Assembly: GCA_965237875.1 (NCBI GenBank)
Contig: CBDEGP010000001.1
Coordinates: 806,001 to 870,000, forward strand
DNA from: DAOUJI01 sp965237875
GTDB lineage: Bacteria; Chloroflexota; Dehalococcoidia; Lucifugimonadales; JAGWBF01
Direction of reading: 5' to 3'
DNA: 64,000 bases
The notes beneath the pieces were generated by a model. It had not been told where the DNA came from, did not search any database, and saw only the letters and a list, made by a program, of their open reading frames with translations. The stretch's first letter is position 1. Every line of letters begins with the position of its first letter. The translations under genes were made by a program, and so were the position numbers. Positions 25,523 through 34,372 of this stretch are shown here, in pieces.

Positions 25523-26725
25523 CTAGACCTCCAGGCCGCCCGCCTGGGCCACCACGTGAATGTCCTTGTCCCCTCGCCCGCTAAGGCACACCAGGACTAT
25601 TTTGTCCTCTGGCAGGGTCCCAGCCAGCCGAGTAGCGTAGTAGACGGCGTGAGAGGGTTCGAGGGCAGGGATAATGCCTTCTGTGCGGCAAAGAAGATGG
25701 AACGCTTCCAGGGCCTCGTCGTCCTTCACCGTCGTGTACTCGGCCCGTCCCAGGTCCTTCAGATAGCTATGCTCCGGGCCTACGCCCGGATAGTCCAGCC
25801 CCGCCGAGATGGAGTGGGTCTCCACCACCTGCCCATGCTCGTCTTGCAGCAGATATGACATGGACCCGTGGAGCACGCCGGGTCTCCCCTCGCTGAGGGG
25901 GGCCGCATTCCGCCTGGCGCCGGGTCCCGTCCCTCCCGCTTCAATCCCCACCAACTTCACGTCCTCATCCCCTATGAAGGAGTGGAACATTCCAATGGCG
26001 TTGCTGCCTCCGCCGACGCAGGCAACCACGTAGTCCGGAAGGCGCCCCTCGGCCTCCATCATCTGCTCCCTGGACTCGCTTCCAATGACGGACTGGAAAT
26101 CCCGCACGAGCATGGGATAGGGGTGGGGGCCTACGGCGCTGCCCAGAAGATAATGGGTCGTCTCAACATTGGTGACCCAATCGCGTATGGCCTCGTTGAT
26201 GGCGTCCTTGAGGGTGCGGCTTCCCGACTCCACCGGCGTCACCTCGGCGCCCAGCAGCTTCATGCGGTAAACGTTGGGAGACTGCCGGACGATATCCTCG
26301 GACCCCATGTACACCACGCAGGGAAGCCCCACCATGGCGCAAACAGTCGCAGCGGCTACTCCGTGCTGCCCGGCGCCGGTCTCAGCAATTATGCGCGTCT
26401 TGCCCATGTGCCTGGCCAACAGCGCCTGACCCAGGGCATTGTTTATCTTATGCGCTCCCGTGTGGGCCAGGTCTTCCCTCTTCAGGTAGATCCGGGCTCC
26501 TCCGGCCTTCCGGCTGAGGTTTTCCGCCAGATAGATGGGAGTGGGCCTGCCGGAGTACGTGCTGTTCAGGTGGCCCAATTCGCGTCGGAACTCCGCTGAG
26601 TCCTTCAAGTCCGAATACGCGCTTTCCAACTCGTCCAGGGCCGTCATCAAAGTCTCAGGCACGAATTTGCCGCCGAACAAGCCGAATCTGCCCCGCTGGT
26701 CCGGCAGCGAGCTAACGTCCACCAT
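25523..26725 (-). CDS. trpB: Tryptophan synthase beta chain
   Basis: Condenses indole with serine using PLP. The 400-residue protein shows FGLFGGKFVPETLM, the PLP lysine in HTGAHKINNALGQ (Lys 93), ETGAGQHGVAAA, and the phosphate loop CVGGGSNAIGMF. It is the standard TrpB1 type. ATG 26725 lies 14 bases inside the end of trpF; the frame extends further upstream but that part is antisense-like. trpA is not in the window. Confidence 0.96.
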   Translation of the reverse strand: MVDVSSLPDQRGRFGLFGGKFVPETLMTALDELESAYSDLKDSAEFRRELGHLNSTYSGRPTPIYLAENLSRKAGGARIYLKREDLAHTGAHKINNALGQALLARHMGKTRIIAETGAGQHGVAAATVCAMVGLPCVVYMGSEDIVRQSPNVYRMKLLGAEVTPVESGSRTLKDAINEAIRDWVTNVETTHYLLGSAVGPHPYPMLVRDFQSVIGSESREQMMEAEGRLPDYVVACVGGGSNAIGMFHSFIGDEDVKLVGIEAGGTGPGARRNAAPLSEGRPGVLHGSMSYLLQDEHGQVVETHSISAGLDYPGVGPEHSYLKDLGRAEYTTVKDDEALEAFHLLCRTEGIIPALEPSHAVYYATRLAGTLPEDKIVLVCLSGRGDKDIHVVAQAGGLEV

Positions 26726-27377
26726 AGTCTTGCGCCTCCCTGGCCGCTCTGATGAATGACCTGACCTTCCCGTGGTCCTTGCCCGGAGCGCCCTTGGTCT
26801 CCACCCCGCTGGAAACGTCAACGCCCCAGGGCCTGACTTGGCGCACCGCTCCGCCTACGTTGTCCGGTGTAAGGCCTCCGGCAAGAAAGAACTCAATGCC
26901 CCGGTCGGAGAGATTCGCGGCGATGCTCCAGTCAAAGCTCTTTCCTGTGCCCCCGGCCAATCCGTCCACCTTCCGGTCCACGATGACGACGTGCCCATCT
27001 TTCGTGTACTCTCTTATCTTGTCCGACATCATATCGCAGTCCACCACCTCTGCCCCGACATGGACCGTCTTTATTACGGATGATCCCATGCGGGCGCAAT
27101 ACGCCGGGGATTCGCTGCCGCATAGCTGCACGACGTCCAGTCCCAGATCGGCGGCCATATTGTTCACTTCATCTTCTGGCTGGTCGGCGAACAGCCCCAC
27201 CAATCGAGGCGGCCTGTGCTTGTTCCGCACCGTCTCGATTATCCGGGCCGCTTGGGAACGGTCAATGAGCCTCCGGCTCCCGGGCACGAAATTCATGCCC
27301 AGCATGTCGGCGCCCACGTCCGCCGCCGCCAGGGCGTCCTCGGGCCGTGTGATTCCGCATATCTTTACTTTGACCAT
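26712..27377 (-). CDS. trpF: Phosphoribosylanthranilate isomerase
   Basis: Third step of tryptophan synthesis (221 residues). VKVKICGITRPEDALAA with the catalytic Cys, GMNFVPGSRR, VGLFADQPEDEV, VVQLCGSES, FLAGGLTPDNV and WGVDVSSGVETKG (catalytic Asp) are all visible. It overlaps trpB by 14 bases. An ATTATA/TATAAT sequence sits 31-36 bases upstream on the coding strand. Confidence 0.95.
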   Translation of the reverse strand: MVKVKICGITRPEDALAAADVGADMLGMNFVPGSRRLIDRSQAARIIETVRNKHRPPRLVGLFADQPEDEVNNMAADLGLDVVQLCGSESPAYCARMGSSVIKTVHVGAEVVDCDMMSDKIREYTKDGHVVIVDRKVDGLAGGTGKSFDWSIAANLSDRGIEFFLAGGLTPDNVGGAVRQVRPWGVDVSSGVETKGAPGKDHGKVRSFIRAAREAQDYGGR

Positions 27378-27469
27378 GACAAGAGCCTATTGCGCAGTTC
27401 CGTTTCCATTATACGCCTATACGTCCGGCAATATGTGCGGGGTGGACGGCCCGTGCCGCCCAGACAGTC

Positions 27470-28249
27470 TCAGGGACGCAGCCGCCACGGCTGATAGTCC
27501 CGGGGGCGGGAGGGCCATACGGGTTCCCTTCTCAAAAACTTGTAGACGGCCATGAGAGCCATTCCGGCTGCGAATCCCCCTACGTGGGCCATGTACGCCA
27601 CACCGGCGCCCGATGAGAACGTGCCCAGCGAGCCAAGCCCGTTGATGAGCTGGAGCAGGAACCATGCGCCCAGCACAAGCAGGGCCGGAAGCTGTATCAC
27701 CGTGATGAACACGAATATGACCAGGGTGGTGATGCGGTTGTATGGGTAGAGCATCAGGTATGCGCCTAGGACGCCCGATATTGCGCCGCTGGCGCCTATC
27801 ATGGGTGTCTCGGAATCCAGGTCGATTCCAATCTGGGCCCATGCGGCCGCAACGCCCGCGGCTATATAGAACACCAGGTATTTGACGTGGCCCAACCGCT
27901 CCTCCACGTTGTCCCCGAACACCCAGAGGAAGAGCATGTTTCCTATGAAGTGCATGAACCCGCCGTGCATGAACATGGAAGTGAACACCGTACCCCACGT
28001 GTTGAAGGGAGTCTCAATGTCCCTCACTTCCACGACGTTGCCAAGGGCGTCTCTGAGGGGCAATCCCTCGAAGGAGATGCCTTGAGTCAACTCAACGGGC
28101 ATCAGCCCGAACTTGAAGAAGAATATGTCCCGGTCAAGCCCTCCAAGGGTCAGCTCGTAAATGAAGACGAGGGCGTTGACGACTATGAGGACTATATTGA
28201 CCGCCGGGAGCTTTCGACGGGGGACCGATGCGTCTGATATGGGAATCAA
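27470..28249 (-). CDS. Rhomboid-family intramembrane serine protease
   Basis: Polytopic membrane protease of 259 residues with six likely membrane segments. HFIGNMLFLWVFGDNVEERL (100-119) carries the conserved His and Asn, GASGAISGVLGAY holds the catalytic Ser 154, and AHVGGFAAGM the catalytic His 222. Cleavage targets are unknown. A long periplasmic loop (about 36-85) precedes the catalytic core. Confidence 0.93.
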   Translation of the reverse strand: MIPISDASVPRRKLPAVNIVLIVVNALVFIYELTLGGLDRDIFFFKFGLMPVELTQGISFEGLPLRDALGNVVEVRDIETPFNTWGTVFTSMFMHGGFMHFIGNMLFLWVFGDNVEERLGHVKYLVFYIAAGVAAAWAQIGIDLDSETPMIGASGAISGVLGAYLMLYPYNRITTLVIFVFITVIQLPALLVLGAWFLLQLINGLGSLGTFSSGAGVAYMAHVGGFAAGMALMAVYKFLRREPVWPSRPRDYQPWRLRP

Positions 28250-28311
28250 ATCGGGCGCTCACACGAGCGGAGGCGGGACCGCCCCGCTTCAGGATTCCGA
28301 AGACGCCAAGC

Positions 28312-28959
28312 CTAACGCTCGCGCGGCTCCCGGTCCAACGGGCCCTCCACCACCGGGCTTGTCCACATAGGAGGCTCTTCCTGGCCGCCCATCAGCCTGG
28401 CTCGCCGCCTCGGGTACTCGTTGGACAGAAGTCCCATGGCCAGGGAGTCGTACCATGTTCCACCCTTTGGGTGGGTGCCTCTGAGCCTGCCCTCTATCTG
28501 GAAGCCCAGGCGCTCGCACATGTGGATGGCCACCTCGTTGTAGTCAGGCACGTCCACCCAAGCCCTGTGCAGACCATAGGTGTAAAAGGCGATGTCCAGC
28601 AGTTGTATGAAAGCGGCGGACCCGTAGCTCTGATGCCACATGTCCGAGCGGCCTATGAGGACGAACAGTTGGGCTTCCCACATGGGGGCCCTTATGATCA
28701 TCTGGGCTTCTCCGATGTGCTCACCGCCGGGTGTGTATATGGAGTAGAGTTTCCGCGGACGTTCGTTGCTGAAAAGCTCGTCCCACTCGGCGTCGGACTC
28801 GCTGTTGAGCAAGCGGTGAGGAGTGTACCCGAGGTGCACCGGGTTTCCATTGTCGTCAACGCCGTACCAGGAGGAGTTGACCTCCTCCTGCTCAAGCCAC
28901 GCGGCCATCCTGACTACATCCTCTTTGGTGACCGTCCTTAATGAAATCTCAGGGAGCAT
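28312..28959 (-). CDS. GNAT-family N-acetyltransferase
   Basis: A 215-residue acetyltransferase fold: ISLRTVTKEDVVRMAAWLEQ at the start, GEAQMIIRAPMWEAQLFVLIG, YGSAAFIQLLDIAFYTYGLH and VAIHMCERLGFQIEGRLRG, as in RimJ/RimL-like enzymes. The acceptor is unknown. The CoA loop (SYGSAA) is shortened compared with the usual Q/RxxGxG/A. Confidence 0.8.
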   Translation of the reverse strand: MLPEISLRTVTKEDVVRMAAWLEQEEVNSSWYGVDDNGNPVHLGYTPHRLLNSESDAEWDELFSNERPRKLYSIYTPGGEHIGEAQMIIRAPMWEAQLFVLIGRSDMWHQSYGSAAFIQLLDIAFYTYGLHRAWVDVPDYNEVAIHMCERLGFQIEGRLRGTHPKGGTWYDSLAMGLLSNEYPRRRARLMGGQEEPPMWTSPVVEGPLDREPRER

Positions 28960-29375
28960 TCTCGTCCGCCAACAACCTATTTGCCGTGCTGCTTCTAGAT
29001 GGCAGAGTCCATTTCTGGCCCGGCTATGCGAAAGCGTGTCTACAGCTAACGATTATAGCACAGAGGCGTCGGAAGCGGCAGGTTCCAAATGACGATAGAC
29101 AGCGCCGCCCCAACCGTCATTCTGGCGGAGGCCGGAATCCACCGTCCCGTCCACTGGACTCCCTAAACTCACAAACGAAGTGCAACACCTGGTCAAGGTG
29201 TCGTCATGGGATTTCGATGCAAGCAAGTCACCATTGAACAGCGGTGTGGGATTGCCTTGCGGGGCCACTCCGTGACGCCCCATGGGCTTATTCCCCGATT
29301 CTCTCCCATCGGTTATCATAAGGGCGGCAATTCGCCGCCGCCTTACATCGACCTCTCAACGACCAGGAGGAAAAC
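28960..29375. other. Intergenic region with dispersed repeat, upstream of cyclase cluster
   Basis: There is no gene. It contains one copy of the CCGTCATTCTGGCGGAGGCC palindrome-type repeat (29114-29141) and the short inverted repeat ACACCT-ggtca-AGGTGT near 29187. The cyclase cluster promoter must lie here, but no consensus -35/-10 pair is convincing. AGGAGG just before the first cyclase start is clear. Confidence 0.5.
29114..29141. repeat. ATTCYGGCGGAGGCCGGAATCCA intergenic palindrome
   Basis: Same family as the interiors of element A (1021-1040, 58266-58290) and of the composite at 46372-46402. Such palindromes are known widely in bacterial intergenic DNA. Confidence 0.6.
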
Positions 29376-30338
29376 ATGGCCGAACCAAGCCTGCCCACTA
29401 GAGAGGAAGTCATCTCCTACATCAGAGACAGGCGGAACTGGGGCCGCTGGGGCGACGACGACCAGATGGGTGCGATGAATCTCGTCACGCCCGAAAAGAA
29501 GGTGGAGGCCGCGCAGCTGGTCAAGAAGGGCCGGAGCGTGTCCCTGAGCCGCTACTTCCCCAAGACTGCGGGGCCCGACAATCCGCAGCCGGCCCAGCAT
29601 TGGATGGCGACCATGTCGCGGGAAGGGAAGACCGTAGCCGCCATCGACTACTACGGCCTGGTCTACCACGGGTCGGCAGCCACCCACCTCGACGCACTGT
29701 GCCACGTATGGGACGACGACGGCATGTGGAACGGCCGGGACCCCGACAAGGAGATTACCTTCGGCGGGGCCCTTTGGGGCGCCGTGGACAAGTGGAGCGA
29801 CGGCATCATAACCAGGGGAGTCCTCCTGGACGTCCCCAGACACAGAGGGACGCCCTACGTCACCCAGGACAGGCCGGTGCACGGCTGGGAGCTGGAAGAG
29901 ATAGCCGCCGCCCAGGGCGTCCAGGTCAGGCCCGGCGACGCCCTTTGTGTATACAGCGGCAGGGACGCTTTGATCAGGGAGTATCCGACCAACCACCCGT
30001 GGATGGCTGGGATACCCGTCTACGGCGCGCCCGGCGGCGCCGCCCCGATCACCGAGCGGCCGGGGCTGCACGTATCCTGCCTCTCCTTCCTGAGAGACCA
30101 CGACGTGTCCATTCTGGCCTGGGACATGATGGACTTGTCGCCCAACGGGTACGGAGTGCCTTGGGCCGTCCACGCCGCCATAAGCTCCTACGGCGTCGGT
30201 CTGGTGGACAACGCCCTTCTGGAACCCATAGCGGATATATGCGCCGAAGAGGGCCGTTATGAATTCATGTTCATGGTGGCTCCTCTCAAGGTGGAGGGAG
30301 GGACCGGCTCTCCGGTGAACCCCATCGCCATCCTGTAA
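29376..30338 (+). CDS. Cyclase-family metal hydrolase, paralogue 1
   Basis: A 320-residue member of the cyclase family (PF04199; kynurenine formamidase, isatin hydrolase relatives), which hydrolyses cyclic amides or aryl formamides at a divalent metal site. The metal motif is YHGSAATHLDALCH (His 98, His 104, Asp 106, His 110). The N-terminal NWGRWGDDDQMGAMNLVTPE block is shared with the next two genes. ATG 29376 follows AGGAGG. It begins a plus-strand run of three paralogues, an LLM oxidoreductase, a kinase-fold protein and a PP2C phosphatase. Confidence 0.88.
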   Translation: MAEPSLPTREEVISYIRDRRNWGRWGDDDQMGAMNLVTPEKKVEAAQLVKKGRSVSLSRYFPKTAGPDNPQPAQHWMATMSREGKTVAAIDYYGLVYHGSAATHLDALCHVWDDDGMWNGRDPDKEITFGGALWGAVDKWSDGIITRGVLLDVPRHRGTPYVTQDRPVHGWELEEIAAAQGVQVRPGDALCVYSGRDALIREYPTNHPWMAGIPVYGAPGGAAPITERPGLHVSCLSFLRDHDVSILAWDMMDLSPNGYGVPWAVHAAISSYGVGLVDNALLEPIADICAEEGRYEFMFMVAPLKVEGGTGSPVNPIAIL

Positions 30339-30388
30339 GGAATCCGTCCACGTCGATTTTCAGCCCTATTTTCAGCAAGGAGGACAGC

Positions 30389-31315
30389 ATGACCGGACGC
30401 AGCATACCCACTAGCGACGAGGTAATGTCGTATCTGACCGAGCGGCGGAACTGGGGCCGCTGGGGCGACGATGACCAAGTGGGCGCAGTCAACCTCATAA
30501 CGCCGGAGAAGAGGGTCGGGGCCGCGTCGCTGGTGCGCTCAGGCAGGGCGGTTTCCCTGAGCCGGTACTTTCCCAAGGACTCGGCGCCCAACAATCCAAC
30601 TCCGGCGCAGCACTGGATGCGCACCAACGATCGCGGATGGGGAGGCGGCTCGGCTGTGGACTTCTACGGAATAGCCTATCACGGGACCGCCACCACCCAC
30701 CTGGACGCGTTGTGCCACGTCTGGACCAGCGAAGGCCTTTACAACGGCAGGGACCCCAAGGAGGTCATTGCGTTCGACGGGGCAAAGTTCGGCTCCGTGG
30801 ACAACTGGCCGACAGGCATCGTGACCCGTGGAGTCCTTCTGGACATTCCCAAATTCCGAGGAGAACCGTACGTCACCCAAGACAAGCCGGTCCACGGTTG
30901 GGAACTGGAGGACGTGGCCAAGGCGCAGGGAATTGTTTTGGAGCCGGGCGACGCCATGTGCGTCTACAGCGGCCGAGAAGCGTACAACAAGGACAATCCC
31001 GACGTGCCCTGGGGCACGGCCACGGCAGCGCAGAGGCCCGGCCTCCACGCATCGTGCCTGCCCTTTGTGCGGGACAACGACATCTCCATGATCTCGTGGG
31101 ACATGATGGACCTCCACCCCAGCGGGTACGACCTGGCCTGGTCAGTCCACGGCGTCATACCCGCCTACGGAGTGGCGTTGCAGGACAACGCCCTACTGGA
31201 ACCGCTTGCCAATGCCTGCGCCGAGGAGGGGCGCTGCGAGTTCATGCTCATGGTGTTGCCCCTGAGAGTGCTCGGAGGCACGGGGTCCCCGGTGAATCCG
31301 GTGGCGTTGTTCTAG
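30389..31315 (+). CDS. Cyclase-family metal hydrolase, paralogue 2
   Basis: 308 residues, collinear with paralogue 1; the metal motif YHGTATTHLDALCH keeps His 98, His 104, Asp 106 and His 110. It lacks a short loop of paralogue 1 (GAPGGAAPIT region) after WG-TA. AAGGAGG lies upstream of ATG 30389. The family resemblance across the whole length indicates tandem duplication, with enough divergence to suggest separate substrates. Confidence 0.88.
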   Translation: MTGRSIPTSDEVMSYLTERRNWGRWGDDDQVGAVNLITPEKRVGAASLVRSGRAVSLSRYFPKDSAPNNPTPAQHWMRTNDRGWGGGSAVDFYGIAYHGTATTHLDALCHVWTSEGLYNGRDPKEVIAFDGAKFGSVDNWPTGIVTRGVLLDIPKFRGEPYVTQDKPVHGWELEDVAKAQGIVLEPGDAMCVYSGREAYNKDNPDVPWGTATAAQRPGLHASCLPFVRDNDISMISWDMMDLHPSGYDLAWSVHGVIPAYGVALQDNALLEPLANACAEEGRCEFMLMVLPLRVLGGTGSPVNPVALF

Positions 31316-31359
31316 CGAGCCGCGCTCCCATATCGACGGTAAGGACGGGAGGATAGGAA

Positions 31360-32265
31360 ATGGACAGAAACATTCCAACCGATGAGGACACCAAGCGTTA
31401 CCTCATCGACAACAGGAACTGGGGGCGGTGGGGAGATGACGACCAACGGGGCGTCCTCAACCTGGTCACGTCCGAAAAGGTCCTGGCGGCCGCACAGCTG
31501 GTCAAGAAGGGCCGCAGAGTGTCCCTGAGCAGGTTCCTGCCCAAGACCCCGGCGCCCGAAAATCCCGTTCCGGCGCAGCACTGGATGTACACCCTGAACC
31601 GCGGCGGAGGAAGGGGATCGTCCGGGGACTTCTATGGCCTCAGATACCACGGACAGTCCACCACCCACCTTGACTCCATCTGTCACATATGGACGGACGA
31701 CCGTCTCTACAACAACAGACAGCCCAAAGATGAGATCACGTTCGACGGCTCAAATTGGTGCTCGGTGGACAATTTCCACGAGGGGATCATCACGCGGGGA
31801 GTGCTCATAGACATACCCAGAAGCCGCGGGGAACCCTTCGCCTCCGTCGACAAGCCCGTCCACGGCTGGGACCTGGAGGAGGCCGCCAAGGCCCAGGGCG
31901 TTTCGATACAACCGGGTGACGCTCTGATTCTCTACAGCGGTCGAGAAGCCTACAACGGGGCCCATCCCGACGCCCCCTGGGGTTCAAAGCCTGAGAAGCC
32001 CGGCATCCATCCCTCCTGCGTACCCTATATCAGAGAAAACGACGCCTGCATGGTCGTCTGGGACATGATGGACTGCTCAGGGTACGACTGGAACGTACAC
32101 AGCGCCATAGCTGCCTTCGGCATAGTGCTGCTGGACAATGCGCTCCTTGAACCCCTGGCCGAGGCCTGCGCGGAAGAGGGCCGCTATGAGTTCATGCTGA
32201 TAGTCTCGCCGCTGAGGATGAAGGGAGGCACCGGCTCTCCGGTAAACCCCGTGGCCATTTTCTGA
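31360..32265 (+). CDS. Cyclase-family metal hydrolase, paralogue 3
   Basis: 301 residues, collinear with the two preceding genes; YHGQSTTHLDSICH holds His 97, His 103, Asp 105 and His 109. Ends with the shared GGTGSPVNPVAIF. The gene is followed after one base by the LLM oxidoreductase, so this copy at least is co-translated with it. Substrate unknown. Confidence 0.88.
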   Translation: MDRNIPTDEDTKRYLIDNRNWGRWGDDDQRGVLNLVTSEKVLAAAQLVKKGRRVSLSRFLPKTPAPENPVPAQHWMYTLNRGGGRGSSGDFYGLRYHGQSTTHLDSICHIWTDDRLYNNRQPKDEITFDGSNWCSVDNFHEGIITRGVLIDIPRSRGEPFASVDKPVHGWDLEEAAKAQGVSIQPGDALILYSGREAYNGAHPDAPWGSKPEKPGIHPSCVPYIRENDACMVVWDMMDCSGYDWNVHSAIAAFGIVLLDNALLEPLAEACAEEGRYEFMLIVSPLRMKGGTGSPVNPVAIF

Positions 32266-32266
32266 T

Positions 32267-33277
32267 ATGGAAACAACGTCCATCACCATAAGCAGCAGGC
32301 GCGGCATAGATTTCGACACCGTCGTCGAGTTGGCCAAGCGGGCCGACGAACTGGGCTATGACACGTTGTGGATGGGAGAGTCCTGGGGGCCGGACTCTTT
32401 CATTGCTTTGGCGATGGTCGCCTGCAACACCTCGCACATAAAGGTGGGCCCCGGAATTGTCAACGTGTACAGCCGCACTCCGGGGCTGATCGCCCAGAGC
32501 ACGGCCACCCTTGACCTGATTTCCAAGGGCCGTGCGGCCCTGGGCCTGGGGACCAGCGGCCGCATCGTGGTGGAGCAGTGGCACGGGCTCAAGTATGAGC
32601 AGCCACTGGCCCGGACACGGGAGTACATCGAGATCGTCCGCCTTGCCCTGGCGGGAGAACGGGTCGATTACCAGGGACCCCACTTCAACCTGAGCCGTTT
32701 CAAGCTGCCCTTCGAGACCGTGCAGGAGCGCATACCCATCTACGTAGCCTCTCTGGGGCCCAGGAACCTGGCGCTGACCGGGGAACTGGCCGACGGCTGG
32801 CTGCCTATATGGGTCCATCCAGGGCATTTAGACACACTTATGGCGCCTTTGGCCGAAGGCGCCAAGAAGGCAGGCAGAGACACGTCCCAGGTCACCGTAG
32901 CGCCCCAGGTCCTGTGCTACGTGACAAATGGACCCGAAGACAGGGAGAACGCCAGGAGATTGCTCCGCGCCCACATGGCCTATTACATCGGCGGCATGGG
33001 ACTTTACTACTATCAGCTTTTCCAACGCTACGGCTACGTAGAGGAATCGGATAGGGTCAAGGAGCTGTGGTCCCAGGGAGACCGGGCATCCGCGGCGGGT
33101 CAGATCAGCAACGACATGCTCGACAACATCACCATATACGGCGACCGGGATGAGTGCAGAGAGAAAATGGCCCGCCTCCGGGCCTCCGGCGTCGACATGC
33201 CGGTGGTGGGATTCCCCAACGGCGCCCCCCGTGAGACGATCTTCCGGACCCTGGAGGGATTGGCGCCTGCCCCATGA
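32267..33277 (+). CDS. LLM-class (F420- or FMN-dependent) oxidoreductase
   Basis: A 336-residue luciferase-like barrel: LAKRADELGYDTLWMGESWG, KVGPGIVNVYSRTPGLIAQS, RAALGLGTSGR and IPIYVASLGPRNLALTGELA followed by DGWLP. This pattern matches the F420-dependent tetrahydromethanopterin reductase/dehydrogenase branch more than FMN alkanal monooxygenases, and cofE shows that F420 is made. It starts 1 base after the third cyclase and could act on the same compound before or after ring opening (inference). Confidence 0.88.
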   Translation: METTSITISSRRGIDFDTVVELAKRADELGYDTLWMGESWGPDSFIALAMVACNTSHIKVGPGIVNVYSRTPGLIAQSTATLDLISKGRAALGLGTSGRIVVEQWHGLKYEQPLARTREYIEIVRLALAGERVDYQGPHFNLSRFKLPFETVQERIPIYVASLGPRNLALTGELADGWLPIWVHPGHLDTLMAPLAEGAKKAGRDTSQVTVAPQVLCYVTNGPEDRENARRLLRAHMAYYIGGMGLYYYQLFQRYGYVEESDRVKELWSQGDRASAAGQISNDMLDNITIYGDRDECREKMARLRASGVDMPVVGFPNGAPRETIFRTLEGLAPAP

Positions 33278-33296
33278 CAACCGGGACGTTTAACTC

Positions 33297-34322
33297 ATGA
33301 ACCCCGTAGACCTGAGCAGGTTCAAGCTGGAAGAGGCCCTGGGCGCCGGGTCCGACTATGAGGCCCGGTCCGCCACAGACACCGAGACGGGGCTGCCCGT
33401 GGTGATCAAGCGGCCCAACCCGGACTACCTGGTCCGGCAGATGCACCACGGCATCGAGCAGCTGTCCCAGGCCCTGGTACAGGTCCACCGGTCGGTGGGT
33501 GGTTCTGCCGTCCATCTGGCGCATCTCGTGGGGTACGCGGAGACCGGGCGGCATGACGGCTACTTCGGAGATTCCATCAAGGAACCCTATATGGTCTTGA
33601 TCGAGGAACGCGCCAGAGGCGTCCCGCTGGTCTGCGACATAAGAGACAAGTTCAAAGGCGTCCCCATCGGACTGCCGCAAAACCTGTTTGCCCTTCACCC
33701 CTTGGCGGCCCACCCCACGGCTGGGCGGTTCCCGGTGCAGGGCCAGCTTATAGAGCTTCAGAAGGCCTTCGACGCCGCCGGGCATTTGGTCCTGGACCTC
33801 AGGCCCCAAAACGTATACTTCGACCCGTCCGACGGGCAAATTACCGTAATAGACATAGGCGTCATTCCGGGTCTGGGGAAGGTCAGCCAGGGTAAGATCA
33901 GCTTCGGAACGGCCCCTCGGGACTTCCACGACTTCTTTCTGGAGGTCTTCCAATACTATGCTTCTCCCAATTCCCCCCCGTCGGCCGTGCGAGGATACGG
34001 GGAACCCGAGGGAATGAGAGGAGTGCCGGATTTCGCGTTGCAGGTCAGGATGTTGATTGAGTCTTATGGGACAGCGGCTCCTCATGTTAAAGAATCAGCC
34101 GTGACGGCCCTTGGAAAGGTCCGAGAGCGGGCCTACGGCTCTTTCGACGAGTTCAGGAATGACCTGGACGCATACCTCCACGAGGTGGAAGCCAGAAACG
34201 CATCCGACTCCGGGCTGGAAGGACTGATGGGAGTGTGGAGAGAGGCCCTGGAAGGTCTCTCCGGCGAATATTGGTCCAAGTTCTTGTTGGACTGCGATTC
34301 AATGTTTTCGTCTTACGGGTAA
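33297..34322 (+). CDS. Protein kinase-fold protein
   Basis: A 341-residue soluble protein with kinase landmarks: glycine loop LGAGSDYEARS (16-26), VVIKRP with Lys 38, the catalytic loop LVLDLRPQNVYFD (Asp 167, Arg 169 in place of Lys, Asn 172) and VIDIGV (Asp 186, DIG instead of DFG). A long insert (about 118-150) precedes the catalytic loop. The key catalytic residues remain, so it may be active; the HRD histidine is not in place. No membrane or sensor domain is seen. It is followed by a PP2C gene, giving a kinase/phosphatase pair at the end of the cyclase-LLM cluster. Confidence 0.65.
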   Translation: MNPVDLSRFKLEEALGAGSDYEARSATDTETGLPVVIKRPNPDYLVRQMHHGIEQLSQALVQVHRSVGGSAVHLAHLVGYAETGRHDGYFGDSIKEPYMVLIEERARGVPLVCDIRDKFKGVPIGLPQNLFALHPLAAHPTAGRFPVQGQLIELQKAFDAAGHLVLDLRPQNVYFDPSDGQITVIDIGVIPGLGKVSQGKISFGTAPRDFHDFFLEVFQYYASPNSPPSAVRGYGEPEGMRGVPDFALQVRMLIESYGTAAPHVKESAVTALGKVRERAYGSFDEFRNDLDAYLHEVEARNASDSGLEGLMGVWREALEGLSGEYWSKFLLDCDSMFSSYG

Positions 34323-34372
34323 ACGTCCATGGAGTCCACAGACGCCATTACAATCCTTCAGGTGCAAGCGCC

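Noticed and set aside
29180..29205. ACACCT-ggtca-AGGTGT hairpin as a terminator
   Set aside because: The stem has only six pairs and no T-run follows on either strand.
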